From contig NC_081414.1 in the NCBI RefSeq assembly GCF_030272615.1, forward strand, positions 6,585,001 to 6,649,000: DNA of 64,000 nt, in the 5' to 3' direction. Source of the stretch: Cryptomeria japonica. Taxonomy: Eukaryota > Streptophyta > Pinopsida > Cupressales > Cupressaceae. Position numbers and translations under genes: made by a program. Numbering within the stretch: the first letter of the stretch is position 1; every line of letters begins with the position of its first letter. Shown here in pieces: positions 1 to 11,629 of the stretch. The notes under the pieces are model-generated. The model saw only the letters and a list, made by a program, of their open reading frames with translations. It did not search any database and had not been told where the DNA came from.

Positions 1-923
1 ACCCTCCATGATTTTAAAGAAGTAAATAATAATGGCCGCAGAGATCCAACACTTATTATTATAATCCCCTTCGCACAAATGATCATAAAAATGATGCCTA
101 AAAACAATCATTAACTGACAGTTCACTTGCCCCCAATCTTTGTCTTTGGTTTCCGGGCCCCAAAAGCTGATCATGATTTTATCTTGAACCACTGACACGA
201 TCAAATAATAATTGCTCCCTAACATCCCTTTTACATTGGGCCTCTCTGATATATTTAGCCTCCACCTCTAAATTGATCCCTTCATTACCTAAAAGGTCTG
301 TGACCTTATTCCCCTCCCTTAGAGTATGAGTTATGAGAATACTAACAGTCATTTAATAACTTTTTAGCACTTTCAATAGTATTAGTAATATTCCATGAGG
401 AAGAACTAGCACCTTTAAGAGCCTGAATGATGTTGAGGGAGTCCCCTTCCAACCAAATTTTTTTAAATTTGAATTCCTGAGCAAGCTGGAGGCTTTTCAA
501 CATAGCCTGAGCTTTAGCCACATGATTATTTTGGACTCCAAAAGGAGAAGCAATAGTAGCAATGCAGACACCTTGAGCATTTATGATGACTCCTCCCCCA
601 CCGGACTTCCTAGGGTTGCCTTTAGCAGCTCCATCAAATTTCACCTTGACCCAATCATGATCAGGAAATCTCCAAGCAATATTTTCTCTCCTTGTCTTAT
701 TGTCAGATCTGCAGACTTTGTGGATTAAATTCCATTAAGTAAGGATGCCTTTTTCAATATCATTCATATCATCAAGAAACCATTGTTTGTTGTTCTTGTG
801 AGGAATATTTATGTTTTCTTTTATAGCCCTACAAACTTTTTCAAAGACCACCTAAGAAGTCCACTTAGCTTCCCTAAATATTATGTTATTTCTCTCTTTC
901 TAGATGCCACAAGTCATGGGAAG
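1..923 (-). pseudogene. LINE ORF2 remnant: RNase H domain and C-terminus
   Basis: This is the 3' part of a plant L1-type LINE ORF2 on the minus strand. The segment near 600-650 encodes the RNase H start (KFDGAAKGNPRKSGGGGVI), and 400-460 encodes WLEGDS with the second acidic residue. After a +1 frameshift at about 345 the frame resumes with HTLREGNKVTDLLGNEG, the usual end of RNase H in these LINEs. Between 660 and 923 the linker from the zinc-binding domain reads in one frame (KERNNIIFREAKW) but has TAG, TAG and TAA stops. The gene is dead. It continues across the solo LTR into 2360-2940 and runs off the window start. Confidence 0.88.
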
Positions 924-2359
924 TGTAGACGTATAAAAATGACCATATTCCTAAATGAATATTTTATGTTCATTTCTCTATTTAATTAAATTTCCCACAT
1001 TCTTCTGTTTAAATTAAGTAAATTAATCAATTTATTTAAATTAAATTCACTAGACTTCTTTTTACCATTTAATGAATAAATCATTTTTATTCAATTAAAT
1101 CCCTTCTATCCACTTTTAATTAAATTCAAATTTAATTAAATAAGTTATCCTAAATTGAATAAATTTAATTTATTTAATTTCCCCAAATTGCAACCAAATT
1201 GAATTAAATTAACTTTATTTCAATTAAATCCTATTATCCCTCCATCCACTTGCATTTTCCTACATCTCCCACTTGCATTCTAAAACCTATTCCTAAATTT
1301 CTTCTAGACCCTTCTAATCACTTCTAAATTAACCTAACGCATCTTCTAAACTTTGTCACATCCCTAAACAAAGGGAAGTCACTTCTCAAACCCTTAAAGT
1401 CTTAGATAACCATTAAAGGCTTCAAGTCTTCAACCACTTAATTTTCCAAAGTCTCCCAAACCATTAATGGTTAATTCAACCCTCTTACATGGTTAGAGAC
1501 TTTTTGCCTAACTTAACCTTCATCCAACCCAAGGGTCTCATCAAGCCTTTAATGCTTTGACCATGATTATTTCTTAATCATTTGCACAAGAGTTTATCCT
1601 TAGATTAACTCTTAATCCAATGGGTAAGCCTAACTTAAGCTTAACCCTTATCTCTAGATGACCATGAGGTCTTCAAGCATTTAGTGTCTCCAACCCCTTC
1701 TCTCAACCCAACCCTATGTTGACATTTGTCATCATTTTATTGGTGCAAATTGCAAACATGGATTCCCAACTTTCAAACTCAACCCTTGATCAACTCTTTC
1801 AATCCTGACCATCCATTGCCCTATTTTTGCTATAAATAGAGCTCTCATTCCTCCATTTTGAGAATCCATTTGTAGTATCATACTTATGCTCAAATACATT
1901 CAAGCTTTCATTTCATATATGCTCATCATTTAGCCTCTCTTTAGAATAGAAATTAATCTAATATGCATTTTAGAGTATTTCCATTATCATTAGCTTAAAT
2001 CATTAACTAATATAGTATGCTAGGATAGTTTGTTTACTAACCTTGTCATCTTATAGTTAGTTTATTGCATTTCTAGAATCATGCATAGCTTAGGATGCAT
2101 CTCATATTAAATCAATAAAAAACATCCCTCGTTCTTGCATTTGCCATCCCTAAACCATTTTGCTCAGTGATCTGAGAGAAAAAACATTGGTTTGAGGGAC
2201 CGTGCAAGATAGAGAACCATGGAACCATCCTTGGGAAGCTGAGTTATGCTTCATAACTCCATAGCTTGCACCAAGAAGTCCTATGGGTGTGTGAGCAAGG
2301 CTCCCTAGAGCTCCATTTTTTGCATTTGGAGTTCTATCGACTCGCTTTTCCCGCATACA
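924..2359 (+). mobile_element. Solo LTR (probably Ty3/gypsy) inserted in the LINE
   Basis: The segment begins TGTAGACG and ends CCGCATACA, the TG...CA ends of an LTR. It is flanked by a perfect 5-bp duplication GGAAG (919-923 and 2360-2364). Removing it with one duplicate fuses the LINE zinc-binding domain to its RNase H linker in frame. A TATA box (TATAAATAGA, 1831-1840) and an AATAAA-type signal near 2113 set the plus orientation. The first 300 bp are rich in TTTAATTAAAT. There is no coding capacity, so this is the product of LTR-LTR recombination. The superfamily is inferred from length and end sequence only. Confidence 0.9.
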
Positions 2360-2940
2360 GGAAGGATTAAGGACCAAAGGTTCTTGATAAGAGGAAATTT
2401 GGTGGGAAAGGTCCATTGCCAAATAATTTCCTTGAGAGTGTTGTGCATAACCCAATCAACTTTCCAGTTCAGCCAAAACTTACTCCAGATTTCCCAAGTG
2501 AAGGAGCAATGGATGAACAGATGATCAACCGATTCTTCCTCTTTCTGACATAGCTCACACCTCCTGGGGAACATAAAACCTCTTCGGGCTAAGTTATCAA
2601 TAGTAATAATCCTATTGTAAGTAGCAAGCCAAAAGAACATGTTGACTTTAGGGATAAGAATTCTATTCCAAACTTTACCCCATATTGGGTTGCTAATCTG
2701 GGTAAAAGTGTTTTTATAGGCTGAGGCAACTGTGAAGTCACCCCTAGGATTACTCTTCCAGAGGAACACATCCTCAAAATCTTTGTTAATAGAAAAGGAC
2801 AGCAGCTCCTGCTGAAGCAACGAAAACCCAACATAGATAACATCAAGCCTAACCCATCTATTCTCCTTCTAGTAGCTACACACCATAGACCCAAACCTCC
2901 TTTTACATTCATCAATGAATTGATTACATTCAAACAATTT
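2360..2940 (-). pseudogene. LINE ORF2 remnant: zinc-binding reverse-transcriptase domain (zf-RVT)
   Basis: On the minus strand this encodes the zf-RVT domain found between reverse transcriptase and RNase H in plant LINEs. The order is a FTVASAYKN start, then WGKVWNRILIPKVNMFFW, then the CELCQKEEESVDHLFIHCSF zinc motif (C-x2-C ... H-x4-C) and EIWSKFW. The frame stays open upstream to about 2930 if the TTG at 2820 is not taken as a start. The reverse transcriptase and endonuclease are missing, so the copy is truncated at about 2940. The C-terminal part continues at 923 on the far side of the solo LTR. Confidence 0.88.
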
Positions 2941-4019
2941 AATAATTTATTGTTGGTTTATTTATTTGTTATTATTTATTTACTTACCCCTTATTATGAT
3001 TGGCCTTTTTGAGAGTTTTGTTTGTAAGATAGTATTATTTAATTTTTTTATTTATTTTTACTTCTTTTTATTATTGGCTTTGGGAGTTGTAAATTGGAGA
3101 TTAATATTATTTTATAATATTTTTCCTTGATTTTTGAGATGGTTGGTAAAGTTTATTATATTTTTCATCATTTTTTATTTGGGCTATGATGAAGTATGGT
3201 TTTTGGATAATTTTAAAGAGAGATTTTTTATATTGTCATGGGTTTTTCTTTTGGCTGGAAAATTATTGTATTTTCTAAATTTGGTTTTCGGATGAATTTT
3301 TCTACAAATGCTTGAGGATTGGAGCTTGGGTTTTGGATATGCTTTTTTGATGTGTTGTGTGAGGAGATTTTTCTGGATTTTGATTGACAACTTCACAATT
3401 CTTCTTCAAAATTTCTTTGTTTATTTCTTCGTATTCCAGGTCGGTGGTCTAGATCTCCCTTATGCATTTTTTTAAAATGAAAGATTGTATACTTCATGTT
3501 TGAAATATGTTTCTTTTGTATTCTGGAAGTTTTTTGCTATCCCCTCTTTGTATCTACTGTTGGATAAAAACATAATGACTTTGGTTCTTTTAGAGGTTGT
3601 ATTCATGCTTGAGATTAGTGAGCTCTATTCTTCTTTCATGTATGTTAAGTTATGATTATGGCTAGAAGATGTTCTTATCTGTGTTGGTTATCAAATTGGT
3701 TTTATGAGTTCCCAACCTTTTTTTTCAATAGTATTCATGGTTGAGTTTAGTAGCGTGTGTTCTCCATTCTTTTATTGTTAGCCCATGTGTTCATTCGATA
3801 AACCTTTAGCTATATTTTGACTAAGTCGTAATTTTGATTTCAAGATTCTTTGAGTCAGTGGTAAAACCTTGCTTTCTTCTGAGTTGTATATTGTTACTTG
3901 TTGTGTATGTGCTATTCTGCTCATCAAATGCACTAGTCTGGGAGGCGCTAGTCTGATTTGCATATGCATTAGTCCGCGCCATGGATGTGCTATTTTGATT
4001 TATGTTTGTGCCATTTTAA
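2941..4019. other. AT-rich stretch with no recognisable gene
   Basis: Very AT-rich DNA, with TTTATTTATT-type runs from 2941 to 3180, and short ORFs only. Between 3925 and 4010 there are imperfect short repeats of the form GCACTAGTCTG / GCGCTAGTCTG / GCATTAGTCCG. This may be flank, or the end of the 3' LTR of copia Q; I could not place that LTR boundary. A possible LTR edge, TGTTGGATAAAAAC, lies near 3558. Confidence 0.5.
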
Positions 4020-4917
4020 TTTGTAAGGAAGTTAAGTAGAAAAATAACTTCCTACACTAACCTTGAGAGGAGGGTAATGCAAAAAAAATTAAAAATCATT
4101 ACAATAGTTACAAAAAAAACAAAAAAAAAATATAATATCATGCATACCACAACACAGTGATTTACGTCGGAAAAATCCTTTTGGGAGAAAAACCCCACAC
4201 ACCAAAAGCAACTCAGTATATTATTCAACAATCAATAAAATATTACAATATACTTGCAGAGAAAGCTCTTCACAAGAGTACCACTAATAAGAGATTCATA
4301 GGTAACTCAATAGCCATAAGACTCTTACATACAACCTCTATTTCATGCACCTCATATATAGTAGATGCAATACAAGAAATCATAAAATGGTATTACAAAA
4401 CCATGGGCTAAGGCCACCCAATAAAGTACAACTGACCTTATCTCCATTATAGATTCCCTATGATGCGTCAAAACACACATCAACGTGTGTTGCTCCATTT
4501 TACAACTCATTTATGTGTCTGATGCATTTTATATTTCCTATTTCAAGAGTCCAAACTTTCAGAGGCCATAACTTGTGAACTGGGTGTCCGATTGATGAAG
4601 CGTTTGTTGTGCCGAAAAGCTCGATAAGTTCTCTATCACCTAATAACTTCCTACATTGGTTATGCACACTTTTTAGGTAATTTTAGAGGGGCTAAAGTCC
4701 TCAAAATTAAATTTAAACCTTTCATTGCACCCTCAAAAAATGGAAACTTTAATATCTTAAAATCTAGTTAAGATCTTGCGATGAAAATTTGTCGGCATGC
4801 TTATCTAGGAAATATGAAGCTTTGGGGAGAATTTTGCACCATTTCATGCTCAAATGAAAAATTACTATAAATAGTAACCTCATCTAAATGCAAGGTTGAG
4901 ACACCATTTTTCCAACA
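4020..4917 (-). repeat. 3' LTR of copia element Q (outer edge uncertain)
   Basis: Read on the minus strand, the LTR starts at 4917 with TGTTGGAAAAATGGTGTC. It is preceded by a purine tract AAAAAGTGGGAGA (plus 4918-4932), the expected 3' polypurine primer next to a 3' LTR. TATTTATAG at about 4868-4876 could serve as a TATA box. Near 4157-4195 it carries the ggaaaaa...gggagaaaaacccca motif seen in the LTRs of the other copia elements here. No 5' LTR remains in the window, so the far end cannot be fixed by comparison or by a TSD. Confidence 0.6.
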
Positions 4918-4971
4918 TTCTCCCACTTTTTGAACACCTTGCAAAAGAAAAGGGAGTATTTGCATAATAAA

Positions 4972-5608
4972 TTAATTGTTAGGGGCCATGAGGCCCATAG
5001 ACTCCAAACACCATATGAACTTTTCTATGCTCACAGACTTAATTAAACAATATGCAACATTCATCAAAGTCTCTACCTTAACCAGCTTCACCCTGCCATC
5101 TTCAATCATATCTTTGACAAAATGATACTGAACATCAATGTGTTTGGTTAGGGCATGAAATGTAGGGTTCTTAGCTAGGCAGATTAGACTCTGACTGTCA
5201 CAATAAACTGTCAATGCACCTTGTTTTATTCCAATATCTGAACACAATATTTTAAGCCAAATGGATTCTTTACAAGCATGAGTAGCTGCCATATACTCTT
5301 CTCCTATAGTGGACAAAACAACCACAACCTATCGCTTACTCATCCAACTAATTGCACCGCCAAATAAAGTAAACACATAATTACTAGTGGATCTTCTGCT
5401 ATCAATATCACCTACTCAGTCTGAATCCACATAACCATGAATATCAAGGGAAATCACATCTCCAGCCAAATTACCATGATAACATAAAGAATACTCTAAG
5501 GTACCCTTCAAATATCTGAAGACTCTTTTGACTACATCCCAATGAACTCTGCCAGGATTGGACATATATCTGGAAAGAACTCCCATTGCTTGGACAATGT
5601 CTGGTTTA
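4972..5608 (-). pseudogene. Copia Q RNase H domain and end of reverse transcriptase
   Basis: Minus-strand coding for the C-terminal part of copia Pol. It includes SNPGRVHWDVVKRVFRYLKGT, the usual join between reverse transcriptase and RNase H, then a decayed DSD region, then STIGEEYMAATHACKE, VYCDSQSLICLAKNP, ALTKHIDVQYHFVKD and the end of Pol before the PPT. There are in-frame stops near 5325-5345 and 5410. The downstream neighbour is the PPT and 3' LTR of Q; the upstream neighbour is element R. Confidence 0.85.
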
Positions 5609-5613
5609 GTACA

Positions 5614-6522
5614 TGTTGGAATCCAAGAACACTAAGAGGGGGGGGGGGTGAATCAGTGTTCTGCCGATTAGAATATTTTTAGTCTTGTTATCAAAACCAC
5701 TTATTAACCGATATGCATAAAAGAAAGTAACAACAAGTAATAGAAATGCAACCACATGAATCAACACCATAACACAAAGATTTATATGTGAAAAACCTCA
5801 AAGAGGAAAAACCATGGTGGGATTGGTGACCCATAATATCTATGCACTAGCCAAATGAATAATTATTACAAGATGGGCTTGCACATGTAGGAGGGAACAT
5901 TGCCTAGAGCATATTGCTCAGTACAAAGGAGCCTCATTGACTACAGATATGAAATATTGAATTACAAACAAAATCTGAACTCTGAATGTGCATCTGACAT
6001 GTTGGATGAGTTCTGGTTTAAGCACTGTCTGTACCGGTTTATACTATAACCTGCCTTACTGGTAACTTAGAACATTGTTCAATCCTATAGATAAATAACC
6101 AAGACCGACTACATATCTTTACATTTGCATTATGTCGATCAAGATCTCGCTCACATAATATCACATAACCTATCGCATCTATATATCCAAAATGATCTAA
6201 CTGGACTGACTTATATACCCATTAACATGTTACACATAAATGCCTTATATTGGTTGACAATCATATTTTAAAAGATAAGAGACATGTCGGCCCAGACAAA
6301 ATATAAACATAAAACTATATGACCATTGTCACTTTCACGTTTGCTAGATCAATCTCCTATGTCGTCCTTAGAATGTTGATTCCAAGTTTTCTGGTTACAT
6401 GCTTGTCGGCTCCCTAAATGCCAGTGATGTGAATGTTAGTTACCTTGATTACCAGATCTTCCATGAAGTGTGTTGCCATCAATGATAACACCTAGAACCC
6501 AGATGAGTGTCAATTACCAACA
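5614..6522 (-). repeat. 3' LTR of element R
   Basis: It runs from TGTTGGAATCC to ...ATTACCAACA on the plus strand and is collinear with 11630-12539. It has the oligo-G stretch near 5637-5650 (oligo-C in the transcript) and the gaaaaacc...gaggaaaaaccatggtggga motif near 5789-5822. Both recur in the other copia LTRs of the window. Confidence 0.92.
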
Positions 6523-6535
6523 ATCTCCCCCTTTG
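6523..6535 (-). promoter_or_regulatory. Polypurine tract of element R (terminal copy)
   Basis: On the minus strand this reads AAAGGGGGAGAT directly before TGTTGG, the primer site for plus-strand DNA. A second copy of the same tract lies about 165 bp further inside, at 6687-6699. Confidence 0.85.
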
Positions 6536-6776
6536 GCATTGATGGCAACACTCATGTGAAAAATGGATCATTGAGTGTTGTACCGGTTCCTGTCCAAAAT
6601 CTGATCTCCCAAAGTTGGTTTTAGAAGGATGTTCCCCCTAAGCTATACATTACTTCTTATTTCCCTTAATATTTTTCACATCCAACCTCTCCCCCTTTGA
6701 CAACAATGCCAAAGGCTGACGCAAAGAATAAGAAATGAATGAAATTCTGTACAAATCAAAATTGTGATTACCGGAT

Positions 6777-9700
6777 CTAGATGTACTTAAAATTATCTGG
6801 ATAAGCACCCTTGAAAAATGCCAAATACATATCCCAACCGGATTTTAAAGTTCTACACAAACCCATTCAGAATGTAAGTGTGCAATTCTTCTTCTGTTAG
6901 GGTTGCCGGTGTGGGCATATTCATCTGTTCCATACATTCCTACTTATGAAGTAACAAATTATTAAGTCGAGGACTGACCAAACCTCTTAATTGTCCGGCT
7001 CGCCAGATTAACTTATCCTTTTTCCTTCTCCAAGGCTGAAATTTATGACTCTAAAAGAAAAATTTGACCATCAATAATGTTGGTCAATGACTCAGTACCA
7101 TCAAAACTGACTACAAGTTGTTCCAACTTGTCCTTATCTACCTTAATCTTATTATCCAGGTCTGCTATTAGGTTTGTTGTGTTAGTTCAAGACCGATATA
7201 TACGACTACATTGGTGAAGTGCTTCATCAATCCTTGTTATTTCTTCTACCAGCTTAGCTTTGTCGGATGTTATCATATTATCACAAGTGACCTTCCTAGC
7301 TACATTATATCTTTCCACCAACTGTCGATTTGACACTTGTTAAAGAGTTGTATACTCCTTTGCAATATGTTCAGTCAAACCTTTCAACTTACCGGAGGGA
7401 CTTGTAACCGAATCTATCTTGCATTCTGATGCAAGCTGCTGCAAAATTGGAATTGCTTGCTCAATAACTTGCTTATCCTTCAATCCTTCTTTCTTCAATT
7501 TTTGAGCTGCAACAAACATTAATTCAAAACTGCTCAGCTGCTCAATATTCTTTTTCTCAAAATGACCAAAATCTTCTTGACTAGATGAGTCAAGTGCCAA
7601 CAATGAGGGAGAAACAACCAATGATTGTGCCGAAGGTTCCGGTACCTTGACTTCAGTCTGTTTAACCTGTTCTTTCTCCTCTTCCTTCTATTCTATTTCC
7701 TTTTCATGTTCCTTCTCCTTAGCACCAATGGATTCGCCACTTCGTGCAGTTATTTCTGCTACCTCTACCTCATGAATTTTAATTGTATCAATATTATCTA
7801 CCAGTTTATTGATCTCTACATCTTGTACATGTGGGTCATCCAGAGGAATATCTTCAGTTATTCTCTATTCTAAAACTGGTGGATCTTCACCTAGTATACC
7901 TTTACCCTTAGCATCAATCGAGATGTCTAGAATGTTAGACTTGGGATGTACATCCGATGATGTAAAAAAATCTAGTTTATCAATAAAGAGTTTAACCCAT
8001 GCATCATGGGTTTACTTGAATATTTCATTCACTCTACCCATCATAAGACTCACATGCCAGTGTTTGCTCTGAAAAATTATTTTATCAGCAAAATCTAGAC
8101 ATTGCTGCATCTCATCTTTAGTAATAGCTCCACAAACAGTCAACAATTCTTGAACCCTTATATGTTTATCTTCCTCAATAGAAGATAATCTCCTAGCATC
8201 TAACTTATTATATAAATATGTCAGTACTTGCTTCTCAATCTCAATTAAAGCTTTCTTATATATGTCTAAGTATGACAAAACTGATTCCTCAATCTCCTTT
8301 TGTTCTTTATCATTCATATGCACATAATAATGTTGTATATTACTCAAAATACCATCCTTTGTAATTTGATCAATTAATTCAACAACAAAAAGAAGAGGAA
8401 TAACCTTAATACTTTTGTCAGATTCAAGAGTTATATCTAGATCTAATTTCTTCTTCTTATCAGGAGTGGGAGCAGACTCCTTGACTGGTTTTATTTTCTC
8501 AGTAGGCTTCCTCTCCTTCAAAATTTTCTTTTGAGTTGTTAGAGGAGTGACTTTGATTTTTTGCAGCTTCCCTTACTCAGGCTTCTTCTTCTGAATTCTC
8601 ATATAGATCTTAGGAATCTTCAGGGGTTCTTCCTCAGTCTCTAAACCAAATGCAACAAGGGCAATGGAGGTCTCTGTTTTCTTCCTCTTCAACACACCCT
8701 TGTCGGTATCTGTTGCAGGTGAGGCTCGTACTGTTGCTGGAGGAGATGTCTCTTCTAAACCAATGATTTTTTAAATCTCAAAGGACATCTTCTGGACAAC
8801 CTGTCCAACCTTCTTTATTTGTAATTCCCTTTTCTTCTTGCTGAAACCTGTCTCTACTTCTGATTCCTTCTGCTTTGCTTTGCAGTTCCAAAAGTTTTCT
8901 CCTTCTCATCAACTGGGGCATCTATAAGCATCTTGGCATAAAGGTCCAAGATATGTGCATCAACCTCATAGCCCATTTCAGTTACCCAAATTGTTCTAGG
9001 CTGCACTACATCCATTAAGGTATCATACTTTTTGACCATGAAGCATATATTGGTAGAGTATTTATCAATTATGTGCTTAGGAATCCTTTCCCTCTGCTTC
9101 ATTTCTTTTTGTAATGCTTTGAAATAACCCCACATAATAGAGTCTCTGTCTGGTCCTAAATTCCTCAAGGCATCCTTAATTTGTTTTCTCGCTGGTATAT
9201 CAAAGGCCCATTGCCTCTTACCAGATCCCGGTATCTCATTTAGAAAGAAGAGCATTAAACAGACAATGAGATTTCCATACTAGAATGTACCTTTCTTTTC
9301 TCCCTTAATCTTTTCCAAATTCAAAATCAATTCATCGCACATCCATTGACATAGGTCATATTTCTCATTTTCTTTGACCATTTTGTGTGCACAGTAGATA
9401 CATGAACTAGAAACAGAGTTCAATTGGTTGGATTGAGTTACCTTGTATCCAATCACCATGCTTGCAAACTGATCATCTTTTTCCTTGATGGTGCTTATTC
9501 GCATCGACTGGTTGTCAAAGGTGGCACCGGTTAGCTTTTTCACTTCAATGTTTGAAATCTTCCTCTTTCCCAGTGTTTGTTCGACCTGGGGTAAACCAGT
9601 GATAGCACGAGTCACCTCCTTGGTGATTTTCTAGGACCGGTCAAGCCATATGAACTTACCATGGACTTGACTCAACACGTATCGAATCATCTCATCCTTG

Positions 9701-10026
9701 AACTTGAGCATCTCTAGAATATCGATGAAACCCTAATCCTTCAAAATTTGAAATTCTGGTTTGATCAACCCATCCTTGTTCAATAAAGTGGACATGTACA
9801 TTGACTTAATCTTCGATGATCCTAGATCCTCCAGAGTATAGTGAATATAGGCTCTCACATCTTACACATAGAGAACTCCATTAGGAACCCTAGAAAATAC
9901 ATCGATTGAGTCATTGACCTTTGCAAATTGGGGGGATTTCTTGAATTCCAAACGCGGACGATCCTTAATGTACACCACAATAGGGGTAGCCACATCTACC
10001 GGAGTGGGAGCAGATCCAGAAGCCAT
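6777..10026 (-). pseudogene. Long ORF2 of element R, unknown function (copy A)
   Basis: I do not recognise the family. The minus-strand frame starts at ATG 10026 (MASGSAPTPVDVATPIVVY) and ends with FKYI and TAG at 6777, about 1,080 codons, broken by stops and shifts. Visible parts in order are an N-terminal region with DVRAYIHYTLEDLG, a TGLPQVEQTLGKRKIS stretch, FLNEIPGSGKRQWAFDIPA (about 9250), RTIWVTEMGYEVDAHILDLY (about 8970), a basic linker rich in KPTEKIKPVKES and KKKK (about 8500), and a helical, probably coiled-coil C-terminus. Copy B in element Y is collinear from the first to the last residues. Selection on a protein is therefore likely in the past. It takes the place where pol would be, but carries no pol motif. 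Confidence 0.75.
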
Positions 10027-10416
10027 TTTGATTTCAGAAAAAGTAGCTTGAAAATAGAGAAAATACCTCTCAACCTATGCTGGTGAAACCCTAGAAAATC
10101 TCTCTGAAAAACACCGAAAATTGTTAGAAAGTGCTCTTAATCACCTTTGATCACCTTAAACTCACTCTGATTTTCTCTTCTTTGCTCTGAATACTGTGTG
10201 ATCAATTTGAAGCATCTTAACCCTTTTATTCTGCAAAACCCTAATTTCTTATTAACATTAATTAATGCTGACATGTCATACCAGATTCAAAATCCATTAT
10301 CTTAGTGTCAGTTATCCTTCAGATTGACTTCTCCAAGATCTTAAACAAGCTTTCAGACCACTACCAAGGATGATGCAAGATCTATCATTAATTTGCCTCC
10401 CCCTAAGGCTAATGGC

Positions 10417-11561
10417 TTAGTTGCCAGATGAGTTTCCTGCAACTATAGGAATATTTTGCTCTGTCGATTGAGTAACTGGGGAATTTGCCTTTGTCAATTG
10501 ATCTTCAGACTTTCTAATCCACTGGTTAGCATGAGCTTGCCGGATTTCATCAACCTTTTTCTTTCCCTTCTGATTGGATGTGTCATTCCTTTCCAGAGTA
10601 TTCTTGCTTCTATAATATTTGGCAATGTGTCCTATTTTATTGCATGCATAGCAAGTAACATTGTTCTTCTGAATTGCCTTGTTGTATCCTTGATCATTCC
10701 TTGACCTACATTGATTAGCCATATTTCCAAACTTTCTACATGCTTGACATCTCACATTCATTCTACAATTTGCTGTCCTATGACCATACATTTTACAATT
10801 TGAACACTGACCGAGAATTGAATTATTATTCTGATTTGCTCTATTTTTGCATTGACTTTCTCTATGACCAAACTTATTGCAAACAAAGCATCTACCATTA
10901 AATTTATGTGCATTGGGTTGTCTTATCAGTGATTTTTGATTTCAGTTGACCTTCTGACCGGATGTATCATCCCGATTTGTAGTACCAGAGCTTTCTCCAT
11001 GCTCGAATCCAAGACCTCTAGTGTCTCCAGTGTCTCTTTTATCCTTCAATAATTCATCAAGCTTTGTAGAACTGGCCTTAAACTTGTCTTTATATTCATT
11101 TTTAGCATCCAGATCTCCTCTTAGGACTGTTATCATTCTTTCCAGCTCTTGTTCATTGTTTTGAAATTGCACCAATTTAGTTCTCAACACATCATTGTCA
11201 TGCGCCAACCTAATGTATTCCTCAGATCTGTCTTTCAGAGATATAGCAAGATTTTCTTCATTCTTCTTTTGGTCTTCAATCTCCTTGGACATCCTCATGG
11301 TTAGGGCTTGCAATTAATTCTTCATGACACTATTCTCCTAACTCAGCTTCTGACATAGTCCCTTAAGGACATTCTTCTCTTCATCATTTGGACTTTGTAA
11401 GAGTTCCTTCCTTTTAGCTTGAGTAGATGATAATCTCTCTTGTAGCGTAAGGATGAATTCCTTTGCAGAATTTAACTCATCTTGCAGCTTTAAGTTCTTC
11501 AACCTTTAGCATCATAGTCTTCAAGTGCTACTTCAAGTTCTTTCTCTATACTCATCTCCAT
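10417..11561 (-). pseudogene. Gag-like coiled-coil protein with four zinc knuckles (element R)
   Basis: Starts at ATG 11561 (MEMSIEKELEVALEDY), about 70 nt after the PBS. The first 200 or so residues are charged heptad-rich coiled coil (EIEDQKKNEENLAISLKD, NNEQELERMITVLRGDLD). Then come four CCHC units: CFVCNKFGHRESQC, CSNCKMYGHRTANC, CQACRKFGNMANQC (His to Asn) and CYACNKIGHIAKYY (last Cys to Tyr). A frameshift near 11500 and stops near 11320-11345 break it. I see no copia capsid domain (UBN2/DUF4219 type), unlike elements S, W and X. The likely role is RNA binding and particle assembly. The gag gene of Y has the same order. Confidence 0.8.
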
Positions 11562-11615
11562 GGATTCTGGATTTAGGATCTTCCTCAAGTTGTTAGACTT
11601 ATTCCGAGGAACCAA

Positions 11616-11629
11616 GCCCTGATACCAAT
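11616..11629 (-). promoter_or_regulatory. Primer binding site of element R (iMet tRNA)
   Basis: The minus strand reads ATTGGTATCAGGGC directly after the 5' LTR end. This pairs with the 3' end of initiator-Met tRNA, the standard copia primer. Confidence 0.88.

Noticed and set aside
5637-5652. Oligo-G runs as sequencing or assembly artefacts
   Set aside because: The run occurs at the same LTR position in many independent elements, so it is biological, though exact run lengths may be unreliable.
11616-11629. TTGGTATCAG stretches as tRNA gene fragments
   Set aside because: They sit exactly at LTR edges as primer binding sites; no tRNA cloverleaf surrounds them.
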